A stretch of 64,000 bases of DNA. Source: Bolinopsis microptera. Lineage: Eukaryota; Ctenophora; Tentaculata; Lobata; Bolinopsidae. The stretch lies in contig NC_087076.1 in NCBI RefSeq assembly GCF_026151205.1, positions 13,563,675-13,627,674 on the forward strand. Direction: 5' to 3'. Shown one piece after another: positions 35,301 through 46,209 of the stretch. The translations under genes were made by a program, and so were the position numbers. The notes under the pieces are model-generated. The model had not been told where the DNA came from and made no database searches. It saw only the letters and a list, made by a program, of their open reading frames with translations. Numbering within the stretch: position 1 is the first letter of the stretch; each line of letters begins with the position of its first letter.

Positions 35301-37200
35301 CAAGCCTAGTGTAAAGTTATTTCTACAGGCTACAGCAGGAGTGAGTAATAGGGGAGAGTAATAGGCACTGAGAAGTGAGACCTAGGTCCTCGAAAGTCGA
35401 AACAAGCTCGCACTGCAAATGGGAGGCCTACTTTCCGAGATCGCATTACCAGGGGGAAGCCTCGAGTCCAAATTTGTGTATCGAGGGGTAGGTGTAGACT
35501 TCGATAAACCGAAAAAATATTTTCGGCTAATAATGAAGAGGGATGCATGAAACGTGGAGAAAAGTGGTTTTTAGAAAAACTTTGAAAAATTTTGACTTAG
35601 AAAATTTTCGGCCCGAGTCATTCTCGATACATACCCCTCGTATCGAGAGCTCCCGATTCCGAGCTCGTGTTGCAAAGGGGAGGCCTACCTTCCGAGATCG
35701 CATTACCAGGGGGAAGCGTCGAGTCCAAAATTGTGTACCGAGGGGTAATTTTCTAAGTCAAAATTTTTCAAAGTTTTTCTGAAAAACACGTTTCATGCTA
35801 CCTTGTTCAATGTTCATTATAAGCCGAAAATATTTTTTCGGTCAAAATTTTTCAACTTTTTTCTGAAAACCGCTTTTCTTCACGTTTCATGCTACCCTGT
35901 TCATTATTAGCCGAAAATATTTTTCGAGGTAATGCGATCTCGGAAGGCAGGCCTCCCCTTTGCAACACGAGCTCGGAATCGGGAGCTCTCGATACGGGAG
36001 GTACGTATCGAAAATGACTCGGACCGAACATTTTCTAAGTCAACTTTTTTCAAAATTTTTCAAAGTTTTTCTAAAAACCACTTTTCTCCATGTTTCATGA
36101 TACCCTGTTCATTATTGGCCGAAAATATCTTTTTTTAAATAATTTTTCTCGAAATTCTAAATTTTTCAGGTTTTCAATGGCATAAAATGGCATAAAATGG
36201 CATAAAATGGAGACTATTTCTATGGAGAAAATGGAAAAACCTATGAGTAATTCTCCATTTTCTCCATTTATGCCATTGGCCCCCCCCCCCCCCCCCCCCC
36301 TTGCGATATTTTTCGTGTTCACATTATCAGCTATTTATATAATGTAACATTCTTAGGATTCCAGAGCTATTTAGAATTACATTACTACGTAATGGAGTTA
36401 AGGGTCTTTACTCTGGTGGTAATAATTACAATATCATTATATCTATTACCGAGGAGCTTTTACAACACACTTGAATAAGCAATTTTAGTTATCTATTTAG
36501 GCCAAATCATAAAAGTTGTTGAGTTTATGTCACCAAACTGGTAAATACGATTATTATACTTCTACTGTTCTAGAAGTTCGGTATAGTGTGTAACTCATGT
36601 GCTGTAGAATTGATTACCAACCCCAAATGTAATGACAAAACCTTGCTACCCACCTCAGGTATGCTATGAATGTACACAACTTTACACAAATGATCCAAGA
36701 GCTGGAGTCAAACATGGGAGGTAAATGATCGAATTTACACTTGGTACAGATGGAATTTACACAATTTATCGAGTAGAATTTCGCTTGGGGACACCAGACA
36801 CTGTACTACATTACATCGGTTCTCAAACTTATCTCAGAACCCCAAACTATAACTAAATTTATGTGAGCTATTTAATTCGGAAAATATTTTCAAACAGAGA
36901 CAAGTGTCCAATAACCTTGACTCAGTGACTAACTTTATGATTTGACTTGAAGCAAACATTTTAGCGTTTATCATAGCAAAAATTGATAGGTATGTATGTA
37001 CCTGGAAAAAAATTACGTATCAACACATTGACAGAATAATCCTGTGACATCTGAAAAGCACATTCCACATTTTAAGTTGTCCTACCTGAAGCTGGAATTT
37101 CGACCATACTTTTCATGACTGCACTAAGAGATGGAGTCCTTTTTAGGGTCGACATCTTCTGGTCGGGAGTTTTAACTTCTGGAGAAATCGCTTCACTCAT
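26375..37200 (-). CDS. NET1: NET1/ARHGEF3-type Rho guanine nucleotide exchange factor, 11 coding exons
   Basis: Exons: 37200-37086, 34571-34460, 32819-32699, 30384-30209, 29914-29752, 29564-29349, 29182-29000, 28843-28712, 28583-28470, 27780-27706 and 27211-26375. All splice in phase to 747 residues. The N-terminus is basic and S/T-rich with nuclear-type signals (KRKRK, KNKRKRH), as in NET1. The DH domain (about 222-410) has RRQEAIYELLQGEKELVEDL, YCSNQIYAKEVFDQ and SFSRKLDLWSFLDTPRRRL. The PH domain (about 425-545) has LLCDGPLKNKNGT, VHALLFDTVFLLTR and EVRVGGSFKRTFST. The C-terminal tail is a single exon with three CVTPSAKLRTPAS-like and three DDVRVP-like repeats. Such proteins load GTP on RhoA and shuttle between nucleus and cytoplasm; ARHGEF3 is the close paralogue and cannot be excluded. 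The ATG follows an ATTATAG|G splice-like site. Confidence 0.92.
26567..26690. repeat. Coding tandem repeat (42/36 bp, three units) in the RhoGEF tail
   Basis: GGCAGGAGTGCGGAGTTTAG followed by CACTCGGTGTAACAC recurs three times, encoding the CVTPSAKLRTPAS repeats, each with two S/T-P sites. A second repeat of 21 bp (three units, about 26833-26893) encodes DDVRVP(G/V). Confidence 0.85.
27254..27606. mobile_element. Short inverted-repeat element with G-run ends
   Basis: The left end (G-runs, then CTAAACTTTTTTACAC) mirrors the right end (GTGTAAAAAAGTGTAG, then C-runs). Imperfect 8-bp flanking repeats are ACAATATT (27246-27253) and ACAATAGT (27607-27614). It lies in the last RhoGEF intron. Interior copies of TTTACACTACACTTTTGCC add sub-terminal repeats. 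No coding capacity. Confidence 0.6.
30385..32698. other. Long RhoGEF intron
   Basis: A 2.3-kb intron between exons 32819-32699 and 30384-30209. Apart from the palindrome at 32331-32662 and a TGATGACGTCATCA palindrome near 31487-31500, I see nothing that looks coding. Confidence 0.7.
32331..32662. repeat. 332-bp near-perfect palindrome (fold-back element)
   Basis: The left arm, from ATATTTGACCAAAACCCATA, is matched base for base by its reverse complement ending ...GGTCAAATAT at 32662. The arms are about 154 bases around a loop of about 24 bases (about 32486-32509). It sits in a RhoGEF intron, so the pre-mRNA would form a long hairpin. The open frame through it is a by-product of the palindrome. 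Confidence 0.9.
34319..34448. repeat. 65-bp tandem duplication
   Basis: GGTTTCTGAAGCCAACCACA through CAGAATAATCT appears at 34319 and again 65 bases later at 34384, immediately before the 3' end of the RhoGEF second coding exon at 34460. Confidence 0.8.
34783..34954. mobile_element. 172-bp MITE with 25-bp terminal inverted repeats
   Basis: The left end GGGGTCGTTCACATATAACG and the reverse complement of the right end (GGGGTTGTTCACATATTACG) match with few differences. It is flanked by TTA at 34780-34782 and TAA at 34955-34957, compatible with a TA or TWA target duplication (Tc1/mariner or PIF/Harbinger type). The interior is C-rich. Located in the first RhoGEF intron. Confidence 0.65.
35000..36300. 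mobile_element. 1.3-kb non-autonomous transposon with poly-G ends and 8-bp target duplication
   Basis: TTGCGATA occurs directly before (34992-34999) and after (36301-36308). The element begins with a G-run then CCAATGGCATAAAATGG and ends CCATTTATGCCATTGG then a C-run, so the termini are inverted repeats. Both ends also carry a block of about 105 bases (three ATGGCATAAA units and a TTCTCCATTTTCTCC segment) in the same orientation. The interior has repeats with GAGCTCG / CGAGATCGCATTACC motifs also seen at 60960-61730. An 8-bp duplication suits hAT or similar transposases; no transposase is encoded. Confidence 0.75.
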
Positions 37201-38582
37201 CCTATAATAAGTGATGATGTTTGAAAATTAATACATTAACCAATTCCATGAAAACATAGTTTCAATTGTAAATTTTAAACTTAGTTTTTAATACTTTTAA
37301 CACTTAAATATATAACAAATGATTGTGACCTAATGAAGAGAGATAGAGAGATAGAGAGAGAAAGAGAGAAAGAGAGAAAGAGAGAGACAGAGTCCCTAAA
37401 TTTGTGGTATCAATACTCTGTTGTTAGCAAGATCTGCCAGATCACTTGTACTGAAGGTCTGATATACCTCTCAACCCGGCCCCTGGGCTCACCAACAGTA
37501 AGGTGTTTAGTGTTACTGGTCAATCCTAATATTATCAGCCCTCATAATTATATTAAATTAAACAAACTAGCGATATAGTATATACCCGTCCTACGGACTA
37601 TTAGTCCTACTTTGAAAATAAAGGTTCGCTATGAACCTAAAAGTTACTTTTCTTAACTTAGTATTCATGTTATTTTCTTGGATGACTAGTTTAAACACTG
37701 CTGAGTATAATATAAGTTGTATCTTAATAACGGTGTTATTAAATTTCAATTTATTATTATTATTATGAGACAATAAATGAAATTCAAAACACCCAGCTAG
37801 AGCTGGAGCTTCAAGAATCCATTTCACATTCATATATTATAAGACGGTGCTTTATAAAGAGTAAGATAGCAAGTTACTGCATAGTGCATGAATTAGGATA
37901 ATAGATTAACCAGAACGCTTATAAGTACATTGGAATTTCAAAGAAATACGATTAAATTAAAAATTAATTTTTGCTATGGATTTACGCAACTATCTCTGAT
38001 AGTTGCGTAAATCCATTTTACACAGCATTTTACACAGCATCTTTTCTAAACTGTTAATAAATTTTCTCAGTAGCAGAAAATATCTCGAAAATGTTTGTGG
38101 ATTATGGAAGTAATAAAATAAATGAGTTAAAATTGAAGTTAAAATTGCACCATAATATATGAACTATGAAGCCATTTTCAACGTCAGATCCCGCTTGATA
38201 CAACATTCTGTTTAGATAGAAGCTGCTTTAAAAAATAAATCTGGTTTAAAATAAAATTATGATTTAAAATAACTAAGTCTGGACTAACAAACAAATATAA
38301 ATATAACTGAATTTCTCAAAAACAAAATTAAAATTCGATCCAACATATGTAACCAAAGGTAACTGTTAGTTGTAAACAATCATAATTTACCGATAATATC
38401 TGAAAAATGGTTTTAACAAATTTTTAAAAACTAGTTTAATAAAGAATCTTACATGATACATAAATCTTCTTAGTCGTTCATATTTGAAGTTCGAACACAA
38501 AAAACATCGCAATGTAAAGTTATAAATCTGTAATGATAAGAAATAATAAGAAGTAACATGCTTCAGTGCTACACATCATATT
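37201..38582. other. Intergenic, RhoGEF 5' side, with a perfect short hairpin
   Basis: Contains a GAGA microsatellite (about 37340-37387) and an exact inverted repeat TGGATTTACGCAACTATC around TCT (about 37977-38015). Part of the surrounding sequence recurs at 40474-40600 on the other side of the PLAT-SRCR gene. No gene was seen. Confidence 0.6.
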
Positions 38583-40351
38583 TTATCCATTATTTTTCCT
38601 AAAAATGCTTGAAATCCTACTAATTGAAGACCTTGATTTGAATCGATTGGGGCTGGCTGCGACTTCATCATAACTGGGCAGAGCCTCTGCAGCTGCTGTC
38701 GGTGCCATTTCGAGGTTGTAGGCCGGTGGGGCGGATGGTGCTGATGAAGATGGCGTCTGCACATCTAGTGTAAAAGGTGCCGCTTCTGGTCTAGATTGTT
38801 GTTGATTAGCTCTCTTCCTTCGCTTACAACAGACTACCAAACATATCAGAAAGGCAACAATAAGAACTGCTATAACTGCGATTATTATCACAACTGTTGT
38901 AGTTACCAGTCCCTTTGCTGCAGTACCGTCTGCAGTAGAATAAAAAGTGTTAAAAATATGATACAAAATTTGATGGTTAGGGCTACCTCCCCCAGAAACC
39001 CTCCCACACTTGCCTTGATTAGTGATTTTATTGATCTGATTTAAAAGAAAATACACCATGATATAAAAGCAATTAGACTTTGAAACATTTCCCCATTGAA
39101 TAACTTATTAATTGATCTATTACCTCCACATGTCAGAAATACATCCTCTTCATGCTTGCATTTGGGAGTTGTTGAGAAGGAACACTGATACCAGTAACTG
39201 GTACTGCACTTAACTTTGTCCAGTCTAATATGTTTTTTACTCTGCAGAGTACCGTACAAAGATCCCCCCAGATAAGATGTCCATGAAACGTTGCTATGTG
39301 GGCGCCCCATTGCTATACAGATCGATTTAGCAGAGTAGTCACTAAAGTCGTCATCACACACTGTTCCGCCATCGAATAGTAGTAGCCCCTCATGCTGTCC
39401 CTCTACATTTCTTGAATCTTTATCAACCAGTTCGAATGCCCCTGAAATAGGGTATCTAGCCTTTATCATAAGTAATCGAACTGGCGACGCATTCATAAAC
39501 AAACTGTCATTAACGAATTGGTGACTTTTTAAGAAGAACCATGACTGTGTCAACTGTTCATGGTGAATACAGATTCATTTCATTAACATTTTATAAGCTT
39601 ACTTTCAAATAGTTTTTTAAAACATGCTCTCACCTATGCTCTTTAAACAGAAATCCACCGAATTTTCTTGAAACCAAAATGTGTTGTCAAGTTTTGTTCC
39701 CCTTAGATTTGTATAAGTGTACGTTACTCCACTTTCTAATACCACTGTAGACTGTTATATTATTGTAAGTGTAGAGTAATATTGGAGGTCGAATGTTAAA
39801 TATTAGAATGTATACTCTAAGCAATTGAATGATCATTCAATCTCTGATCAAAAACATCATAATGAAGCAATCACTTACCTTCTCCATTGTCCAGCCATCT
39901 GTGCCCTCTTTCAAGGTAAACTTCAAGCAAACCAAATCCAAGCTATCTGTGGTGAATTCAAACACCCTAACCTCGCCCTCTTCAAATTTGCCTAGTTTTT
40001 TCTCCTCAGAAATCTTCTGTCCGGTGGGACCCATCAGGGTAAGATAAACGTCTGTCTCTTCGTTTCCCTCATCAGCAGCCGTCTCAACCCTCACCTTTAT
40101 TTTATATGCTGAAATGTAGCACATCACTCTATTGCAATACAAATACTGAAAACATATAATTACCCGATGCAGATAACACTTACGATTACTGTGAAAAAAT
40201 ATCTTTATTTTATATGGCCTCTCCAATCTCGAGTGGTTCTCAGATTGGTGACAGGTGATCACTTAATTGATGTGATTATCTTAATCTTACCATAGAAACT
40301 AGGGATGAGATACAGTGTTTGAAAGAGGATTATAGCCAGAAATGCTGACAT
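38583..40351 (-). CDS. Single-pass membrane protein with PLAT and SRCR-like ectodomains, 5 exons
   Basis: Exons 40351-40291, 40108-39879, 39751-39634, 39441-39124 and 38929-38583 join in phase to 357 residues. Exon 1 is a signal peptide (MSAFLAIILFQTLYLIPSFY). Exons 2-3 form a PLAT/LH2-type domain (YKIKVRVETAADEGNEETDV; GEVRVFEFTTD; TDGWTMEK; NTFWFQ). Exon 4 is SRCR-like (GGTVCDDDFSDYSAKSICIAMG; IRLDKVKC; CKHEEDVFLTCGG). Exon 5 has a transmembrane helix (about residues 249-274), a CCKRRKR stop-transfer end, and a proline-rich tail with PPAY (WW-binding type) and PSYDEV. This suggests a surface receptor with a trafficking or ubiquitin-ligase docking tail. I do not know a vertebrate protein with this order; ligand unknown. 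The ATG follows CTTTCAG by 10 bases. Confidence 0.85.
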
Positions 40352-42483
40352 AGCTTGCTTTCTGAAAGTTTGTTATTTCAAGGAGTCTGTTTCACTGTGT
40401 CCTTTTAACAGTGCATATTTCAGAGTTTCGTCCTTCTTGTGGACATGCTTTTGGTATCTTGAATTAAACATTGTACATTGAAATTTCAAAGAAAGACGAT
40501 TAAATTGAAATGAAATTAAATTTTTCCAGCAATTCTTTAGTAGTTGCGTAAATCCACTTTATACAGCTTTATCTTGAAACCAGCAACAGTGAGCACTTTC
40601 GCATGAAGTTAAGAATAAGACGATCAGAAAAAAATGTCCAGCTTTAAACTTCAAACGAATGTATTACACAAACGCTTACTATAAAGAGAGAGCAAACACT
40701 GCACCATCAACGAACAACATGATGTCAAAACATATCTTATAATAATTATTTCATATAAAGGAAGCAAATTACAAGCATTTTTGAAGTATTCTGCACTCCA
40801 CTTTAACGAAATTTCACACCCAATGTTACACAGTATTTAAAAGTGGAGGAGGCGTCATATTAGAGGATCAAATGTATTAAGAGGCAGTAAAACTAGCGCA
40901 AAATTCATGCTGTTGTGCTTTTTACGGAGAAATAAGACAACAGCGTTTTAAGCTTATTATTATTCTCTTTAAAAAGTATTTCAAGTGATTTATTTAAGTA
41001 AAGTGCATATATTGATTCTAAATACATTGCAGAAGATTTGATCTCGATTCATAAATAGAAGTTTTTAAAAAGTAACTACAATGCGTGCAATTTGGGGAGT
41101 GTGCTGTCGTGGGAGATATAAACTACACCAACATACATTCAAAGCTTTGAAAAATACGAAAGACTCAAGACATGCTGCAACCCAGGAATCAACTAAAATG
41201 CTACCATCGCTCAATAATTGGTTCAGTGTTGACGTTTCATATTTTTTCTGATTATAAAGCTCATGGCTTAAGTGTGCCAACCCTTAAATTGGCATTTTGC
41301 AATTTTGCAATCCGCTCTTCTGTAACTCATAAAAAGCATCGCATCAGTAATTCTCGCGCGTCGTAATAGTATGATGCATGTAAAATTCTTAAAATCTTTA
41401 AATTAAATTAGGCACTCACAGGTCCTTGTGATCGCTGCGCAAGGTTTTTTAAATGCGCGGCGCACCTCCAAGCTTAAATTATTTACCTTACTGAGGCAGT
41501 CAACCAACGCGCAGCTTTATTTTTATGATATGATATGTTTTGATTGTTATTAATAAATGCCAAAATTTAAAACTTGTTTTCCTAAAACTTGTTATTCAAA
41601 TATATTCAACTAGCAGGAACCCGTGTATCAGTATAGCGGAGTTATAAGAAGTCATAGCGTGAGCGTAAATGTGAGCTAGTTTTGAAATTATGACGTAGCA
41701 TACAGCATAACAACGCGCGTTGTTAATCTGTGGTTGCTCGCCCACGTGCATTTTTATCGTTGCTACGCAACAGCGCAGTAAACCTTTGCTAAAATAACGC
41801 CATTATTCTAACGATTATTTAACCTCACTTCCGACGTTAATTATAAAAAATCTAAAGCCTAAATCAAAATTCTAAGAATGCTATAGCCTATTCCTATCCT
41901 TTTTCTACAACCCTGCTAAAAATGGCGAAGTTTCAACTCCATTTGCGAGCTGGGTTTGGCTTCACCAGAGGGTCATTTTGAGGTCGATTTTCGGTGTTTT
42001 TTCTTCTATGTCCCCGTTGCCGGGGAAATTTCGTCAAGTTTAAAATATAATATAGATGTCAAATGTATTGATTTTCAGTAAATAAAATGTTTTATTTAGT
42101 CACCTACTTCATTTTGCCGTAATTTTGATACTATACTTACCAGGCTATAATGTTTATAATATTAATTTGGCGGAATGCAGAATGACAGGCTTAGCACCGC
42201 TCAATAAACCATTTACTAATTGGAGGACTTCGCCGCTTCGACGCGCCGCGCAAACTAGAATTCTTGCTTCGCATCGTCGATCGTTGCTTCGCAGAGCAAC
42301 GATCTCGATGGATTGACATCTTCAATCAAACCATTTACTTGACGGTAGATGTAAAAATTCACTAGATTGAAAATGCAGTTCAAATGTGGTGAAAATGCTA
42401 TTTTAACAGGGCGTTTGTTAAAATACTTTAAAAGTGAAAATAACAAACAAGAGAGAACCAAAACTATAAACATGTATTAATTA
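40352..42483. other. Intergenic with GC-rich repeat fragments
   Basis: 40474-40600 resembles 37940-38060 (ATTTCAAAGAAA, GTTGCGTAAATCCA, ACAGC). About 42160-42340 carries fragments of the fold-back family (GGCGGAATGCAGAATGACAG; ATTGACATCTTCAATCAA). No coding region was seen. Confidence 0.55.
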
Positions 42484-43100
42484 AAGACTGGGAGAATCAG
42501 CCCCATTTACAAAAAAGAAGATGAACAGCTATTAGAAAACTATAGACCAGTATCAACTCTACCTGTATTCGGGAAAATTCTAGAAAAGTTAATTTATAAG
42601 AGGCTCTATAGTTTCCTTACTTCCAAGGGGATAATACATGAAAACCAGTTCGGCTTTAGGAAAGGACACCCCACCAGCCATGCACTGAACTACTCTGTAG
42701 AACATATAGAATCGTTGATTAGTAAAAAGCAACATGTCCTAGGGGTCTTCATCGATCTCTCAAAAGCCTTTGACACTCTAGATCACTGTAAACTAACTAC
42801 TAAATTAAAAAACTACGGTATAAGAGGGAATGCTCTGAATCTTATCTCTAGTTACTTGTCTAATAGGAAACAATTTGTAAATGTTCTAGATACCAAATCT
42901 GATGAATTACCGGTCGAATTTGGAGTCCCTCAGGGTAGTGTATTAGGACCTCTACTTTTCCTACTGTATATCAATGATATTTGCAATATAACTAATAAGG
43001 GTAAATTTGTCTTATTTGCAGACGATACTAATATATTTGTCGCTGCCGATTCGAAAAATAAAGCATACGAATTGGCTAATGAAGTACTACAGGCCGTAAA

Positions 43101-43186
43101 TTACCTGAGGACCCCAGGCTTTAATGTTGGTAAACAAACAAGATTAGGCGGAATGACAGGCTGAGCGCGGCCCAGTAAGCCGTAAA
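43101..43186. mobile_element. 86-bp insertion with 8-bp target duplication inside the LINE
   Basis: GCCGTAAA occurs at 43093-43100 and 43179-43186. Removing one copy plus the insert rejoins LQAVN to KYMGVN in frame. The insert contains GAGCGCGGCCCAGTAA, a motif of the fold-back family at 23371-24510. Confidence 0.7.
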
Positions 43187-43649
43187 CAAGTATATGGGAG
43201 TTAACCTACTGCACATTAATGTAAAGAAGTGTTGTTATATGTACTTTTCTCCCTCTAAACGTGATAATAGCGAATTAAATGCAGATATAGATAGCCAAAA
43301 CTTGTCCATAAATAACAAAATAATTAAACGTGTAAGTCAGACAAAATTTCTTGGAGTAATCATTGATGATAAACTGAGCTGGAAACCACACATATTATCT
43401 CTCAATAAGAAACTAAGTAGTGCTTGTGGACGTATCTACCGTATTAAGAAATGCTTGCCAGAATCACTATATAAGCAAATATATCATTCTCTCTTTGAAT
43501 CACACCTAGGTTATGCTATTTCTGTCTGGGGAGGTATTCCCAATAATCAGTTGAAACCGCTATTTATTACTCAAAAGAAGTGTATCAGGATTCTCTTTGG
43601 AGACTTTGAAGCCTATGTAGACAAGTTCAAGACATGTGCTAGAGCAAGA

Positions 43650-45805
43650 GTAGAGGCTGTAGCAGGTGGAGTAGAGGCTGCTGTACATGGCTTAAGGAAG
43701 ATATTTAACGACGAAGAAAGTGAAGCAGTACTCTTAGTAGACGCAGACAATGCATTCAACAGACTTAACCGAACCGCAGCGCTACACAACATACAATTCA
43801 TATGCCCAGAGATTGCTACTTACCTCATTAACACTTATAGGAATCCGGCGAGACTCTTTATCTCCAACTCAGACAAGGAACTGCTAAGTGAAGAAGGGGT
43901 AACTCAGGGAGATAATTGTGCAATGGGAAAATACTCTTGCTCCCTCATGCCTCTAGTTCAAACTGTTGCACAATCAACACCTGATGCGACCAATGTGAAA
44001 CAGGTATGGTATGCAGATGACGCAGCAGGGGGAGGGAAATTGGATGATGTTCTTAGATGGTGGGAAAAACTCAATGAAACTGGGCCACTGTTTGGCTATT
44101 ATCCCAAAGCAGCCAAGACATGGCTCATTGTTAAACCACATTGCAAAGAGAAAGCAGAAAAAATGTTCCCAAATATACAAGTATCAGAGGTTGGGCACAG
44201 ATATCTTGGATCATTCATTGGAACTGAGGAGGGGACAAAATCATTTGTGGAGAGAAAAGTCGATGAATGGAATAATGACATTGAAGATCTAGCAGATATT
44301 GCTAAAAGGGAACCTCAGGCAGCTTATTCTGCATTCAACTATGGGTTATCTAAAAGATGGAATTATGTATGCCGAACAACACCTGGCATCAGTCAATACC
44401 TTAAAAGACTAGAATACAAAATTCAAGAATCCTTTATACCAGCAATATTGGATAGATCTTTTGGAACCAACGAAACAAGCAGAAAACTCTTTGCATTACC
44501 AGTCAAAGAAGGAGGTCTTGGTATATATGACCTAAGTTTGATGTCTGACCTAGAGTACAAGTACTCATGCCAAGTAACATCAGATCTGACAGAAGCAATA
44601 TACAAACAAAACCCAGATTTTTATGACGATCAGGAAAAACTTGTCGAGATCAAGACCCAAATCCGAAAATCAAGGATAGAGTTTTTCAAAGAGAGAAAAG
44701 AAGAGGTTACAAAAGACCTGAATGAAACCCAAAAATTGCAATTAGATCTTACATCAGAGAAAGGGGCAAGTTCCTGGCTTTCATCACTCCCACTCAAATC
44801 ATTTGGATTCTGTCTCAACAAACAAGAATTCAATGACGCCCTAGCCCTTAGGTACAACTTTGGAATAAAAGATGCTGCAAGAAAATGTGTATGTGGAAGT
44901 GACAACTCAATAAACCACTCATTGATATGCAAAAGGGGTGGGTATGTATCTCTCCGCCACAATTCATTGAGAGATGTGATAGCAGAGCTATTAGAAACTG
45001 CTGGCTGTAAAGATGTTACCACTGAACCTCTCCTCATTCCTGTCAACGGGAGAGAACTTCCTGCAGGGGCCAACAAAGCAGATGGAGCTAGATTAGATGT
45101 TAGTGCTAGGAGTGTATGGAACCCATTGGAAAGGGCATTTTTAGATGTAAGAGTATTTCATGCTCAAGCTCCTTCCAATAAGGCTCTTGGATCTCCAACC
45201 ACTATGTACAATAGCCACGAGAGACAGAAAAAGAATTTATACAATAAAAGGATTGTAGAAGTCGAACATGGGACGTTTACACCGATAGTCCTATCAACCA
45301 CTGGGGGTGTGGGAAGGGAAGCTAATAAGTTCTTCAAGAAGTTAGCGGATAAACTATCTAGGAAATCAGGCCAACGATATAGTGAGGCAATGACATTTAT
45401 TAGGAAGAGAGTAAGATTTGACCTATTGAGAACAACAATCATAGCTCTTAGAGGAGAGAGAGGGTTTAAAAGTAGTAGTGCAATAAAAATAGCAGAATTA
45501 GATATAAATTTGGAGCCAGTTCTTTAAACTGGCTTACTTATACTACTTAAAGGGTGTTCAAGGGTTTTCTATTGAATTTATATTGAATTTTATATAGGGT
45601 AATTGTTATATTATGTGTATATTGTTTGAATAATTTTTATAATTAGGTAAAAAAAAAAAAAAACTTATTACACATTTGTGCTCTGCTTTAGCATCACTTG
45701 ACTATTTAAAAGGGTTAAAAAAAAATTGTTTGTTCGGGCCATGACCTTATAGTCAGCCAATTGGCCATTGCTATATTATGTGTATATTGTTTGAATATTC
45801 TTTTC
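43650..45805 (+). mobile_element. LINE with restriction-like endonuclease (R2-type domains), inserted in another LINE
   Basis: Flanked by TGTGCTAGAGCAAGA at 43635-43649 and 45806-45820 (15-bp target duplication). The open frame through the insert ends at 45527. Motifs: LLVDADNAFNRLNR (RT A), GVTQGDNCAMGKYS (RT B), VWYADDAAGGG (RT C), SKTWLIVKPHC-like thumb, a CCHC finger (CVCG...H...C), RHNSLRDV (RHN motif), then ARLDV...LERAFLDVRV (PD-(D/E)XK type), as in R2-like elements. The 5' part is missing. The 3' UTR has an A-run (about 45651-45664) and TATATTATGTGTATATTG twice (45607 and 45772). The endonuclease call rests on motif order only. Confidence 0.75.
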
Positions 45806-46209
45806 TGTGCTAGAGCAAGACCAATTAATTCTCAACGTCTAGGATCTGAATTCTATGTTAAAGAGTCCACCAAACCTCTATTCACAAAACACGAACTACT
45901 TGCTATAGAGAACCTATACAGATACCGTTGTTTAATGGAATTGTTTAAGATCATTAAGTCACGAGTACCAATTTCGTTAAACTACCTATTCGGCTTATCA
46001 AATAGGAAAGATAATTTGTTAATCACGCCCTCTCCAACTAATCAATTTATGTACAAATCTGCATGACTGTGGAACGAATTTCGTAAAGTTGGGCCGATGA
46101 ATTTCACCTCCCCTTGCAGCTCTGTCAAGAATTTGCTTAAACAGTCACTTCTAAGAGCTCAAAACAGGTATGGAACTGATTGGTGTGACAAAAATTTCAC
46201 TGAATTCTG

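Larger units (their letters stand above)
42484..46209 (+). mobile_element. CR1/Jockey-like LINE, 5'-truncated and split by two later insertions
   Basis: Reverse transcriptase motifs in order: ENYRPVSTLPVFGKILEKL, FGFRKGHPTSHAL, FIDLSKAFDTLDH (catalytic Asp), GVPQGSVLGPLLFLLYIND, LFADDTNIFV (catalytic Asp pair), KKCCYMYF and TKFLGVIIDDKLSWKPH. The reading frame is broken at 43101-43186 by an 86-bp insertion and at 43650-45805 by another LINE; it resumes at 45821 (PINSQRLGSEFY ... NQFMYKS). It then meets a TGA at 46064-46066 but continues open in the same frame (LWNEFRKVG) to about 46209. Start and end are approximate; no target-site duplication was found for this element. Confidence 0.8.
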
